The position numbers were made by a program, and so were the translations under genes. DNA of 64,000 bases from Mycobacterium sp. 050128 (GTDB lineage: Bacteria > Actinomycetota > Actinomycetes > Mycobacteriales > Mycobacteriaceae). The stretch is taken from contig NZ_JAZGLW010000002.1 in assembly GCF_036409155.1 (NCBI RefSeq), positions 372,001 through 436,000 on the forward strand. The letters are read 5' to 3'. Positions 16,751 to 24,909 of the stretch are shown piece after piece. The notes below the pieces were generated by a model. The model was given only the letters and a program-made list of their open reading frames with translations, did not search any database and was not told the origin of the DNA. Every line of letters starts with the position of its first letter. Within the stretch, counting starts at the first letter, position 1.

Positions 16751-16882
16751 TGTGCACCCTCGGTGTTGAGTGTGCACCGACGGTGTTGAGTGTGCACCCT
16801 CGGTGTTGAGTGTGCACCGAGGGCGGAAAATCGGCGAAATTCTCGCCCTGAGCGCGCACTCGACGCGGTGGGCGCGCACTCG
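16751..16882. repeat. 20-bp-period tandem repeats
   Basis: The 20-bp unit TGTGCACCCTCGGTGTTGAG occurs at 16751, as TGTGCACCGACGGTGTTGAG at 16771, again at 16791, and as a half copy at 16811. After a 25-bp gap a second element, GCGCGCACTCG, occurs at 16852 and 16872, again exactly 20 bp apart. The repeats lie between the SnoaL-like stop and the HsaD-like start. Their function is unknown; they could be protein-binding sites on one face of the helix or a short VNTR. Confidence 0.75.
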
Positions 16883-16946
16883 CATCGATGCCGATCAGTG
16901 GAACACGCGATCATGCGCTGAGGCCTGACATGGCAGGGTGACATGC

Positions 16947-17816
16947 GTGGCCAATACCTCTGCAACGACAGTCGAGCGTGATCTGCGTGAAATCACCACC
17001 CCGAAGGGCGCTTTGCGCTACTACGACTGCGGCCCGGATTCCGGCCCGGTGCTGCTGTTCCTGCACGGCTCCGGCCCCGGGGTCACCGGCTGGCGCAACT
17101 TCCGCGGGATCCTCCCCACCTTTGCCGAGCACTTTCGCTGCCTAATCCTCGAATTCCCCGGCTTCGGGGTCACCGATGACTTCGGCGGTCACCCGATGGT
17201 CACGGCGTTCGGCGTGGTGTCGCCGTTCCTGGACGCACTCGGAGTCGAGAAGGCGCACATCGTCGGCAACTCGATGGGTGGCGGCGTCGGCATCAACTTC
17301 GCCATCGGAAATCCGGACCGCGTCGGCCGGCTGGTGACCATCGGCGGCATCGGCACCAACATCTTCAGTCCCAGCCCGAGCGAGGGCATCCGGCTGTTGC
17401 AGGAGTTCGTCGAGGACCCCACCCGGCAGCGGCTCGTCGACTGGCTGAAGTCGATGGTGTACGACCAGGCCCTGGTGACCGACGAACTCATCGAGGAGCG
17501 TTGGCAGCTGGCCACCGATCCCGTCACGCTGGACGCCGCGCGCCGGATGTACGGGAAGGCGGCGTTCTCCGCGATGAACTCCGCGATGGCCGCCTCGGAC
17601 CGGCCCTTCCCGTGGGCGACGATGCACAAGCTGGCCGCCCCCACACTGCTGACGTGGGGCCGCGACGATCGGGTGAGTCCGCCCGATATGGCGCTGATAC
17701 CGATGCGCACCATCCCCAACGCGGAGCTGCATGTCTTCCCGAACTCCGGGCACTGGGCCATGATCGAGGCCAAGGCAGCCTTCGAAAGTACGGTCCTGGG
17801 ATTTTTGTCCCGCTAG
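16947..17816 (+). CDS. meta-cleavage product hydrolase (HsaD/BphD-like)
   Basis: A 289-residue alpha/beta hydrolase of the C-C bond hydrolase group. The oxyanion region is HGSGPGVTGW, the nucleophile Ser109 sits in GNSMGG, the Asp is in TWGRDDRVSP (about 240) and His269 in NSGHWAMIE. HsaD performs the hydrolysis after extradiol ring opening of steroid ring A. GTG 16947 is preferred since AGGG lies upstream; an in-frame GTG nine bases earlier is possible. The stop codon TAG is the first part of the 56-bp tandem repeat. The HsaA/HsaC-like genes are 4 kb downstream. Confidence 0.87.
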   Translation: MANTSATTVERDLREITTPKGALRYYDCGPDSGPVLLFLHGSGPGVTGWRNFRGILPTFAEHFRCLILEFPGFGVTDDFGGHPMVTAFGVVSPFLDALGVEKAHIVGNSMGGGVGINFAIGNPDRVGRLVTIGGIGTNIFSPSPSEGIRLLQEFVEDPTRQRLVDWLKSMVYDQALVTDELIEERWQLATDPVTLDAARRMYGKAAFSAMNSAMAASDRPFPWATMHKLAAPTLLTWGRDDRVSPPDMALIPMRTIPNAELHVFPNSGHWAMIEAKAAFESTVLGFLSR

Positions 17817-17980
17817 CGGCGATCGCGAGGGCGGCGGAGCCGGGCGAAGCGGGTCACCGCCATACCACCTAGCGGCGATCGCGAGGGCGGCGGAGCCGGG
17901 CGAAGCGGGTCACCGCCATCCCACCTAGCGGCGATCGCGAGGGCGGCGGAGCCGGGCGAAGCGGGTCGCCGACATACCAC
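17813..17980. repeat. three 56-bp tandem repeats (MIRU-like)
   Basis: Three head-to-tail copies of a 56-bp unit begin at 17813, 17869 and 17925, each starting CTAGCGGCGATCGCGAGGG and ending in CACCGCCATACCAC or a close variant. The first copy contains the stop of the hydrolase gene and the array ends exactly at the stop of the convergent SnoaL-like gene. Size, GC content and stop-codon overlap fit mycobacterial interspersed repetitive units. Copies differ at only a few bases, so copy number may vary between strains. Confidence 0.9.
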
Positions 17981-18466
17981 CTAAGGCGCTCCGGCAAGGC
18001 CTTTCAGCAGCAAGGCGTGCGCGTCGGGATTGCCGTCGAGCACCCGGCTGGTGCGGGTGGTGATCTGCCACTGGTCGTCGATGCGGCGCAGCGCGAAATG
18101 GTGTGCGGTGGCGCGCCACACCCGGTAGGACCCCTTTGCCGAGCCTTCGCGGACAAGCACGAGGGACTCGCACACCGCCACTGCCTCGTCACCGGTGACC
18201 GTGACGACGCACGGCCCCAGGAAGTGCGAGCAACCCTTCTGCACCAATTTCTGGTGGGCGTCCGAGCTGATCATCGCGTGCACGTCGGCACGGCCTTCCA
18301 TCCGCCAGCCGTCGACGTCGTACACGCCGTCGATCGCCCACAGCCGCGCGCTGGCATCCGGGTCGCCGGCGTCGACAGCCGGACCGTACGACGCGATCAA
18401 CTGCCTGATGTCGCGGTCGTCTTCGAGCCGGCGCAGCCGGGCCGCCAATTCCGCCAGGTCCGTCAT
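17981..18466 (-). CDS. SnoaL-like protein
   Basis: A 161-residue NTF2/SnoaL-fold protein (LEDDRDIRQLIASYGPAVD near the N-terminus, YRVWRATAHHFALRR and DQWQITTRTSRVLDG later). This subgroup carries the Tyr/Asp/His pocket residues seen in bile-acid dehydratase-like and scytalone dehydratase-like proteins. GAGGAG upstream fixes ATG 18466. It follows a 29-codon SDR remnant by 10 bp and the intact SDR by about 90 bp, forming one minus-strand operon with the BVMO. Its stop overlaps the end of the tandem repeat. Confidence 0.82.
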   Translation of the reverse strand: MTDLAELAARLRRLEDDRDIRQLIASYGPAVDAGDPDASARLWAIDGVYDVDGWRMEGRADVHAMISSDAHQKLVQKGCSHFLGPCVVTVTGDEAVAVCESLVLVREGSAKGSYRVWRATAHHFALRRIDDQWQITTRTSRVLDGNPDAHALLLKGLAGAP

Positions 18467-18476
18467 CGTCGTCTCC

Positions 18477-18563
18477 TCATCGCTGGGTGGCGCCCGCGTC
18501 GACGGGCAGGTGCTGTGTCGCGCCGGTGAGCAGCGCAACCTTGTCTGTGCGCCGTGGAGTCAT
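18477..18563 (-). pseudogene. 29-codon SDR fossil (internal deletion)
   Basis: A short open frame encodes MTPRRTDKVALLTGAT directly joined to QHLPVDAGATQR. The first half looks like the start of a short-chain dehydrogenase (KVALLTGA) and the second like the end of one (the ...VDAGAT terminus). The roughly 230 residues between are gone, so it appears to be an in-frame deletion remnant. Its ATG overlaps the stop of the intact SDR (ATGA), and its stop lies just before the SnoaL ribosome binding site. It may now serve only to keep translation coupled. Confidence 0.55.
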
Positions 18564-19363
18564 GTCGCCTTCTGGGTCAGGCCGGCGTCGACGACAAGCT
18601 GGGTGCCGGTGATGTAGCGGCCCTGATCCGACGCCAGGAACACGACGGCGTTGGCGACGTCGACGGGCTCCACCCACGGGACCGGCAACAGGTTGCGCGC
18701 CTGCAGCACCTCGGCCGCGTCGGCCGCCGTCGGGTTGGGCAGATCGGGCCGCAGCTTGCGGTACATCGCCTCGTTGAGCACCATCGGTGTCGCGACCGGA
18801 CCCGGGTGCACCGTGTTGACCCGGATGCCGCGCGGTCCCAGCTCGTTGGCCAGCGTGCGCGCCAGCCCGACGATCGCGTGCTTGCTGGCCGTGTAGTGCG
18901 CGGTGTTCGCGGTTCCCCGAAGGCCGTTGGTAGAGCTGATCAGCACGACGGATCCACCGTCGGCGCCGATGTGCGGCACGCCGGCTCTGACGGTGTGCCA
19001 GGCCCCGGAGAGATTGATGTCCAGCGTCTGTTTCCAGACCTGCGGGTCGAGTTCCCAGGTCGGGCCGCCCGGGAGGTGGACACCGGCGTTGGCGATGATG
19101 ACGTCGAGGCGGCCCAGCGCAGCGACACCGCTGTCGATCGCCGACGTCACGGCCGCGAGGTCGCTCACATCCGCGATACCCGTGGCGCAGCGACGGCCTC
19201 TGCTTTCGACTTCGGTTGCGGTACGGGATAATTCGTCGGCAAGAGTGGCGACGTCGAGGGCGATCACGTCGGCACCCTCGTCGGCGAAGCGCTGACAGTG
19301 CACCCGCCCGGTACCTTTGCCGGCGCCGGTGACCACGACGACTTTGTCGAGTAGACCAGTCAT
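18560..19363 (-). CDS. SDR family oxidoreductase, mycofactocin-coupled type
   Basis: A 267-residue short-chain dehydrogenase. The cofactor motif TGAGKGTGRVHCQRFADEGA resembles the mycofactocin-coupled SDR subgroup, which uses a tightly held nicotinamide cofactor. The active site shows Ser in LISSTNGLRG and YTASK with Tyr and Lys. The C-terminus is typical (YITGTQLVVDAG). ATG 19363 overlaps the BVMO stop (ATGA). It would oxidise a secondary alcohol, possibly to the ketone used by the BVMO. Assignment to the mycofactocin type is by motif resemblance only. Confidence 0.87.
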   Translation of the reverse strand: MTGLLDKVVVVTGAGKGTGRVHCQRFADEGADVIALDVATLADELSRTATEVESRGRRCATGIADVSDLAAVTSAIDSGVAALGRLDVIIANAGVHLPGGPTWELDPQVWKQTLDINLSGAWHTVRAGVPHIGADGGSVVLISSTNGLRGTANTAHYTASKHAIVGLARTLANELGPRGIRVNTVHPGPVATPMVLNEAMYRKLRPDLPNPTAADAAEVLQARNLLPVPWVEPVDVANAVVFLASDQGRYITGTQLVVDAGLTQKAT

Positions 19364-20970
19364 CGCTTGATTAGATCGAACCCGCGGTAGCCGGCGTCGG
19401 CCACATCGGCGCAGATGTCGTTGTAGGTCGCGAATCCGCCGACGAACAGCATGAAGCCCGTGGGCTTCCCGGGCACGTTGGCGCCCATGTACCAGGAATT
19501 CGCCTTGGTGAACAACGTCGTCTCGGCACGCCGGGCGCATTCGGCGCCCCAGCCGTCCACGCTGTCCACGCCTGCTTCGATGCCCACATAGCCATGGCGG
19601 TCGAGGTAGGCGATCGCCTGCGCGACCCAGTCCACCTGCGCCTCCGCGTGCAGCACCATGTTCGCTAGCACGGCAGGAGCTCCGGGGCCCGAGATCAGGA
19701 ACAGGTTGGGGAACCCGTCGACGCCCAGTCCGAGATACGTGCGCGGTCCGTGGACCCAGTCGTCGCGCAGCGTGGCACCGTCACGCCCGACGATGTCGAT
19801 GCGCCCCAGCGCCCCGGTCATCGCATCGAAACCCGTTGCCAGCACGATCATGTCGAGGTCGTAATGCATGGCACCGGCGTTGATTCCCGCCGGGTCGATC
19901 GATTCGATCGGTGTGTCACGGACACTGATCAACGTCACGTTGGGCCGGTTGAATGTCTGAAAATAGTTGCTGTCGGTGCAGATTCGCTTGGTCCCGATCG
20001 GATGGTCGGTGGGGATCAACAGGTCGGCGACGGCCGGGTCATCGATGACCGCGCGGACCTTCTCCTCGTAGAATTTGCGGGCCTCCTCGTTGGCTTCCAC
20101 GTCGGTCATCTGGTCGGGGAACGTCTTCGAGAACAGCACTCCGCCCAGCTGCCATCGTGTTTCGAACTTCGCGCGCCGCTCTTGCGGGGTGTATTCCATC
20201 GTCGGCTTCGCGGCGGTCAGGTGCGGAGACCCGCCGCCGCTGCGCCACGACAAGTCGCGTCGCTGCGCATAGCCTGCCTTGATCTCGTCGAGCTCGTCGG
20301 CGGACAGCGGTGCGTTGCGGGCCGGGACGCTGTAGTTGGGGGTGCGCTGGAAGACGTACAGGTGTGCGGCCTGCTCGGCGATGATCGGAATCGATTGGAT
20401 GCCCGAGGATCCGGTGCCGATGACCGCCACCCGTTTCCCGGTGAAGTCCACGGCTTGCTGCGGCCAGTGCGCGGTGTGATGGGTCTGGCCCGCGAAGGTA
20501 TCCAGCCCAGGGAAATTCGGTGTCATCGCGGCCGACAGGGGCCCCGTCGCCATCAGAGCGAACCGCGCCGAGATCGCCCGACCGGTGTCGGTCGTCAGCG
20601 TCCAGCGCAGCGTCGTCTCGTCGAGCACGGCGGAGACCACACAGGTGTCGAAAACGATGTCGCGGCGCAGGTCGAGTTTGTCGGCAACCCAGTTCAGGTA
20701 TTCGAGGATCTCGGATTGGGTGGCGTACTTCTCGGTCCAGTTCCACTCCTGCTGGAGTTCATCGAAGAACGAGTAGCAGTAGTCGACGCTTTCGACGTCG
20801 CAGCGCGCGCCGGGATACCGGTTGTAGTACCAGGTCCCGCCGACCTCGGGGGCGGCCTCGAGCACCCGCACCGAGAGTCCCTGCGCGCGCAGCTTGTGCA
20901 GGGCATACAGGCCGGCGAACCCGGCGCCCACCACGGTGACGTCGACAGCATCATTCACAAGCAGCCACAT
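19360..20970 (-). CDS. Baeyer-Villiger type FAD monooxygenase
   Basis: A 536-residue class B flavoprotein monooxygenase. It has the FAD motif VVGAGFAGLYALHKL near residue 13, the Baeyer-Villiger fingerprint FAGQTHHTAHWP at about 159-170, and the NADPH motif VIGTGSSGIQSIP near 184. Such enzymes insert oxygen next to a ketone to make an ester or lactone. ATG 20970 is taken as start; GTG 20958 is an alternative, and an open extension of 26 codons upstream lacks family sequence. It is divergent from the HsaA-like monooxygenase and heads a coupled operon with the SDR. Confidence 0.9.
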   Translation of the reverse strand: MWLLVNDAVDVTVVGAGFAGLYALHKLRAQGLSVRVLEAAPEVGGTWYYNRYPGARCDVESVDYCYSFFDELQQEWNWTEKYATQSEILEYLNWVADKLDLRRDIVFDTCVVSAVLDETTLRWTLTTDTGRAISARFALMATGPLSAAMTPNFPGLDTFAGQTHHTAHWPQQAVDFTGKRVAVIGTGSSGIQSIPIIAEQAAHLYVFQRTPNYSVPARNAPLSADELDEIKAGYAQRRDLSWRSGGGSPHLTAAKPTMEYTPQERRAKFETRWQLGGVLFSKTFPDQMTDVEANEEARKFYEEKVRAVIDDPAVADLLIPTDHPIGTKRICTDSNYFQTFNRPNVTLISVRDTPIESIDPAGINAGAMHYDLDMIVLATGFDAMTGALGRIDIVGRDGATLRDDWVHGPRTYLGLGVDGFPNLFLISGPGAPAVLANMVLHAEAQVDWVAQAIAYLDRHGYVGIEAGVDSVDGWGAECARRAETTLFTKANSWYMGANVPGKPTGFMLFVGGFATYNDICADVADAGYRGFDLIKR

Positions 20971-21002
20971 TATTGGCCGGATCACCGACGGGCACCGGTC
21001 TT

Positions 21003-21045
21003 CCCGATGACCGGAAGCTCCGTTCGAGTCTTCCCGGCCATCGGG
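21003..21045. promoter_or_regulatory. imperfect 15-bp inverted repeat between divergent oxygenases
   Basis: CCCGATGACCGGAAG (21003-21017) is nearly the reverse complement of CTTCCCGGCCATCGGG (21030-21045). It sits in the 175-bp divergent control region of the BVMO and HsaA-like genes and may be an operator or an mRNA hairpin. No regulator family can be assigned from it. Confidence 0.3.
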
Positions 21046-21145
21046 CACGCATGAACGGGTATTTGCGTCCGCTCATCGGGATTTCCTTTGGGACGGGCGA
21101 GGACTGCGGTAGACCATTACTTAGCCCACAACGTAAGGACACGAT

Positions 21146-22330
21146 ATGAGCGACCGGGTACTCGACCGGGTAGTGGCGATGGCGGACCAATTGCGCGACC
21201 AGGCCGCCGAAGCCGAACAAATCGGCCGGCTTACCGACGACACGGTCAAGCTGATGAAGGCAGCCGGCCTGATCCGGCTCCTGCAGACCAAGCAGTACCA
21301 GGGCTTCGAGGTCCACCCCCGCGAGTTCGCCGAGACGACGATGGCCACGGCGGCGCTGGATCCGGCGGCCGGCTGGATCGTCGGCGTGGTGGGCGTGCAC
21401 CCCTACCAGTTGGCGTACGCGGACCCCAGGGTCGCCGCCGAGATCTGGGCCGACGATGTCGACACCTGGATGGCTTCCCCGTACGCGCCGCAAGGTGTGG
21501 CCAAACCCGTCGACGGCGGGTACCTCTTCAGCGGCCGCTGGCAGTTCAGCTCGGGCACCGACCACTGCGACTGGATCATCCTGGGCGCGATGCGCGGTGA
21601 CGAAAAGGGCATTCCGCTGATGCCGCCGCAGATGCTGCACATGATCCTGCCGCGCAAGGACTACGAGATCGTCGAGGATTCGTGGAATGTGGTAGGGCTG
21701 CGGGGAACCGGGTCCAAGGACGTGATCGTCAAGGACGCGTTCGTGCCGAGCTACCGCACGATGGATGCCACCAAGGTGATGGACGGCACCGCCCAGCGCG
21801 AGGCCGGGATGACCGAGCCGCTGTATCTGATGCCGTGGTCGACGATGTTCCCGCTGGGCATCTCGTCGGCGACGATCGGCATCGCCGAGGGCGCACTCGC
21901 CGCGCACCTGGACTATCAGCGCGAGCGCGTCGGCGCCACCGGAACCGCGATCAAGGACGACCCGTACGTCATGCACGCGATCGGCGAGGCCGCCGCCGAT
22001 ATCAACGCCGCGCGCCAGGAACTGCTGACCAACGCCGACCGCATCTACGACATGGTCGCGGCCGGCAAGGAGGTGTCGTTCGCCGACCGCGCGGCCGGAC
22101 GCCGGACACAGGTGCGCGCGGTGTGGCGCGCGGTGTCGGCCGTCGACGAGATCTTCGCCCGCTCGGGCGGCAACGCGGCCCGCATGGACAAACCGCTGCA
22201 ACGGTACTGGCGTGACGTCCACGTCGGCCAGATGCATGCCATCCATGTCCCCGGCACCACCTATCACGCGGCGGCGCTGAGTTCGTTGGGCGTCGAACCG
22301 CCCGAGGGCCCGCTGCGAGCGTTGATCTGA
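21146..22330 (+). CDS. flavin-dependent monooxygenase, HsaA-like
   Basis: A 394-residue protein of the acyl-CoA-dehydrogenase-fold, two-component flavin hydroxylase group, the same length as HsaA, which hydroxylates the phenolic ring of 3-HSA. It begins VLDRVVAMADQLRDQAAEAE and has the block LFSGRWQFSSGTDHCDW around residue 130, typical of group D hydroxylases. It needs FMNH2/FADH2 from a separate reductase; no HsaB-like reductase lies adjacent, though a flavin reductase family gene is found at 50587. AAGGA precedes the ATG. The extradiol dioxygenase follows after 14 bp. Confidence 0.88.
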   Translation: MSDRVLDRVVAMADQLRDQAAEAEQIGRLTDDTVKLMKAAGLIRLLQTKQYQGFEVHPREFAETTMATAALDPAAGWIVGVVGVHPYQLAYADPRVAAEIWADDVDTWMASPYAPQGVAKPVDGGYLFSGRWQFSSGTDHCDWIILGAMRGDEKGIPLMPPQMLHMILPRKDYEIVEDSWNVVGLRGTGSKDVIVKDAFVPSYRTMDATKVMDGTAQREAGMTEPLYLMPWSTMFPLGISSATIGIAEGALAAHLDYQRERVGATGTAIKDDPYVMHAIGEAAADINAARQELLTNADRIYDMVAAGKEVSFADRAAGRRTQVRAVWRAVSAVDEIFARSGGNAARMDKPLQRYWRDVHVGQMHAIHVPGTTYHAAALSSLGVEPPEGPLRALI

Positions 22331-22344
22331 GCGAAGGGGCAGCC

Positions 22345-23265
22345 GTGAGCGAACTAAAAAGCCTTGGCTATATTACGATCTCGACCAACGACATCGACCG
22401 CTGGCGCCGCTTCGCCTTCGGGGTCCTGGGTTTCGCCGAGGGCTCCCCTAGTATGCGCGGCCCCGACGAGGACGCGCTCTATCTGCGGATGGATGAGCGC
22501 GCGGCCCGGTTGATCGTGGTGCCGGGCGAGACCGATCGGGTGCTCACCATCGGCTGGGAGGTACGCGACCACCCGGCGCTGCAGCGGATCAAGGCCACGC
22601 TCGACGGGGCCGGGGTGCCGTTCAAACAGCTGTCGGTCGAGGAGGCCGAGGCCCGCCGGGTCGAAGAGGTGATCACCTTCGACGACCCGGCCGGCACCAC
22701 GCTCGAGGTGTTCCACGGCGCGGTACTCGATCACAGCCCGGTCGTCACTCCGTTCGGCGCACGATTCGTCACCGGCGACCAGGGGATGGGCCATGTCGTG
22801 GTGCCGGCCACGGATCCGGGCGGTGTGTCCGACTTCTACACCGAGGTGCTGGGTTTCCGGTCGCGCGGCGCGTTCCGGGTGCCGTTGCCGAAAGAGTTCG
22901 GCCCGGTGCGGGTTCGGTTCCTCGGCATCAACGAACGTCATCACAGCCTGGCGATCGTCCCGGCCGCGCATATGCGAGACCCGCGCCTGGTGCACATCAT
23001 GGTCGAGGTCGACACCCTCGATGCGGTGGGCCAGGCGCTGGACCGGGTCAACGCCGAGGGCTTCCAGTTGTCGTCGACGCTCGGCCGCCACACCAACGAC
23101 AAGATGATCTCCTTCTACGTCCGGGCACCCGGCGATTGGGACATCGAATTCGGCACCGACGGCATGCGAGTCGACGAAACCTATTACACCGCAGAGGAAA
23201 TCACGGCCGACAGCTACTGGGGCCACCAGTGGGTCGGCGAAATGCCCGCGGCGATGCGGCTGTGA
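22345..23265 (+). CDS. extradiol ring-cleavage dioxygenase, HsaC-like
   Basis: A 306-residue two-domain vicinal-oxygen-chelate protein. Only the second half has the full iron site: His150 in GMGHVVVP, His217 in LVHIMVEV and Glu268 in DWDIEFGTDG. HsaC and 2,3-dihydroxybiphenyl 1,2-dioxygenases cleave a catechol next to the hydroxyls, so this enzyme would act on the product of the preceding hydroxylase. The start is GTG 22345, close behind the hydroxylase stop. The stop overlaps the KstD-like start by one base (TGATG), so the three genes are one operon. Confidence 0.9.
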   Translation: MSELKSLGYITISTNDIDRWRRFAFGVLGFAEGSPSMRGPDEDALYLRMDERAARLIVVPGETDRVLTIGWEVRDHPALQRIKATLDGAGVPFKQLSVEEAEARRVEEVITFDDPAGTTLEVFHGAVLDHSPVVTPFGARFVTGDQGMGHVVVPATDPGGVSDFYTEVLGFRSRGAFRVPLPKEFGPVRVRFLGINERHHSLAIVPAAHMRDPRLVHIMVEVDTLDAVGQALDRVNAEGFQLSSTLGRHTNDKMISFYVRAPGDWDIEFGTDGMRVDETYYTAEEITADSYWGHQWVGEMPAAMRL

Positions 23266-24737
23266 TGTCCAAGACACCTGACACCGACGTCACGCCGATC
23301 CCGGCGTCGTCGATCACCGCGTGGGATCACGAGGCCGACGTCGTCATCGCCGGTTACGGTGTCGCCGGTGCGGCGGCCGCGGTCGAAGCATCGCGCTCCG
23401 GCGCCGACGTCCTGGTGCTGGAGCGCACCGGTTCGTGGGGCGGCGCGGCGGCGATGGCCGGCGGATTCATCTATCTCGGCGGCGGCACGCCCCTGCAAAA
23501 GGCTTGCGGCTTCACCGATTCCGTCGAAAACATGCAAGCGTTCCTCAACGTGGCGATGGGACCGGGTGCCGACGAGAACCGGATCGCCGATTACTGCGCC
23601 GGCAGCGTCGCCCATTTCGAATGGCTGGTTGGCTGCGGCGTCCCGTTCAAGGCGGAGTTCTTCTCCGAGCCCGGCTGGGAGCCGATGGGCGATCAGGGCC
23701 TGATGTACAGCGGCGGCGAAAACTCCTACCCGTTCAACACCATCGCCTCCCCCGCCCCGCGCGGCCACGTCCCGCAGATGCAGAACAAGAAACAGGGCGA
23801 AGCCAGCGCCGGCTACATGCTGATGAAGCCGCTCGTCGAAACCGCCACCGCGGCGGGCGCACGCGCACTCTACGACGTGCGGGTGCGGTGTCTGATCGTC
23901 GAGTCCGACGGCCGGGTGGTCGGGATCCGGGCCCGTCAATACGGCACCGAGTTGACGATTCGGGCGCGCACCGGCGTCGTGCTGGCCACGGGTAGCTTCG
24001 CCTACAACGACGCGATGGTGGCCCGCTTCGCGCCGCGCATCGCCGGCCGTCCGGCCGCGTCGATTGAGCAGCACGACGGCCAGGCGATCCGGATGGCGCA
24101 GGCGCTGGGCGCCGATCTGGCGCACATGGATGCCACCGAGGTCGCGATCTTCATCGACCCCCAGCAGCTGGTCCGCGGGATCCTGGTCAACGGCCGCGGT
24201 CAGCGCTATGTCGCCGAGGACACCTACCCGGGCCGCGTCGGGCAGCTCACGCTCTACCACCAGGACAACATCGCCTATCTGATCATCGACAACGATGCCC
24301 AGGAAGAGGCGATGGCGTCGTGGTCGCCCAAGTTCATGCTGCGGGAAGCGACCTGGGTCGCCGACAGCGTGGCGGACCTGGAGCGCGACATCGGCCTAGC
24401 GCCCGGTTCGTTGCAGGCGACTGTCGCGGCTTACAACGAGGGCGCCGCGCGCGGTGAGGATCCGTTGCTGCACAAGAAGCCGGAGTGGATCAAGCCGATC
24501 GGCACCCCGGTCGGCGCGATCGACCTGCGCGAGAACACCGGCGGATTCACCCTGGGCGGGCTGGCCACCACGCTGGATGCCGAGGTGCTGCACGTCAGCG
24601 GCGAGCCGATCCCGGGGCTGTTCGCCGCGGGCCGTTCCACCGCCGGCCTGGCCGCCTGGGGCTATGCCAGCGGCGTCTCGCTCGGTGACGGCAGCTTCTA
24701 CGGACGCCGCGCCGGACGGTCGGCCGCCAAGGGCTGA
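23265..24737 (+). CDS. FAD-binding dehydrogenase, KstD-like family
   Basis: A 490-residue flavoprotein of the fumarate reductase/ketosteroid dehydrogenase superfamily. It has the FAD motif VVIAGYGVAGAAAAVEA near residue 26, the second FAD block VVLATGSFAYN, and a C-terminal GLFAAGRSTAGLAAWGYASG. It probably desaturates or reduces a ring double bond in a steroid-like substrate. The C-terminal region differs from canonical 3-ketosteroid delta1-dehydrogenase (no YPG motif), so the activity could be a different ring dehydrogenation or reduction. It is the last gene of the HsaA/HsaC-like operon. Confidence 0.87.
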   Translation: MSKTPDTDVTPIPASSITAWDHEADVVIAGYGVAGAAAAVEASRSGADVLVLERTGSWGGAAAMAGGFIYLGGGTPLQKACGFTDSVENMQAFLNVAMGPGADENRIADYCAGSVAHFEWLVGCGVPFKAEFFSEPGWEPMGDQGLMYSGGENSYPFNTIASPAPRGHVPQMQNKKQGEASAGYMLMKPLVETATAAGARALYDVRVRCLIVESDGRVVGIRARQYGTELTIRARTGVVLATGSFAYNDAMVARFAPRIAGRPAASIEQHDGQAIRMAQALGADLAHMDATEVAIFIDPQQLVRGILVNGRGQRYVAEDTYPGRVGQLTLYHQDNIAYLIIDNDAQEEAMASWSPKFMLREATWVADSVADLERDIGLAPGSLQATVAAYNEGAARGEDPLLHKKPEWIKPIGTPVGAIDLRENTGGFTLGGLATTLDAEVLHVSGEPIPGLFAAGRSTAGLAAWGYASGVSLGDGSFYGRRAGRSAAKG

Positions 24738-24856
24738 CGTTCGATCCCCGGGCAAACGGTCCCGGCGTCTCGCCACCCTCGGCGCACACCCAAAGCCATG
24801 TCGACACACTCAATCGCCGTCGGGTAGTGGGTCAGTGTGAATGACGTGGGTTCGCG

Positions 24857-24876
24857 GTGGGGTCATATGGCCCTAG
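24857..24876 (+). promoter_or_regulatory. candidate DosR box
   Basis: The core GGGTCATATGGCCC (24860-24873) is a 14-bp palindrome with one mismatch. It fits the GGG-8 bp-CCC spacing of DosR sites. Its centre lies about 43 bp before the ATG of the Rv0080-like gene, the usual distance from a DosR-dependent start if the mRNA is leaderless. Rv0080 belongs to the DosR hypoxia regulon in M. tuberculosis, which supports the call. DosR binding is inferred. Confidence 0.5.
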
Positions 24877-24909
24877 GTGCTCAGGCACTTACAACAGATG
24901 CTTAAGGGT

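Noticed and set aside
16620..16885. Minus-strand frames through the 20-bp repeats
   Set aside because: They are repetitive translations of the tandem repeat with no family resemblance.
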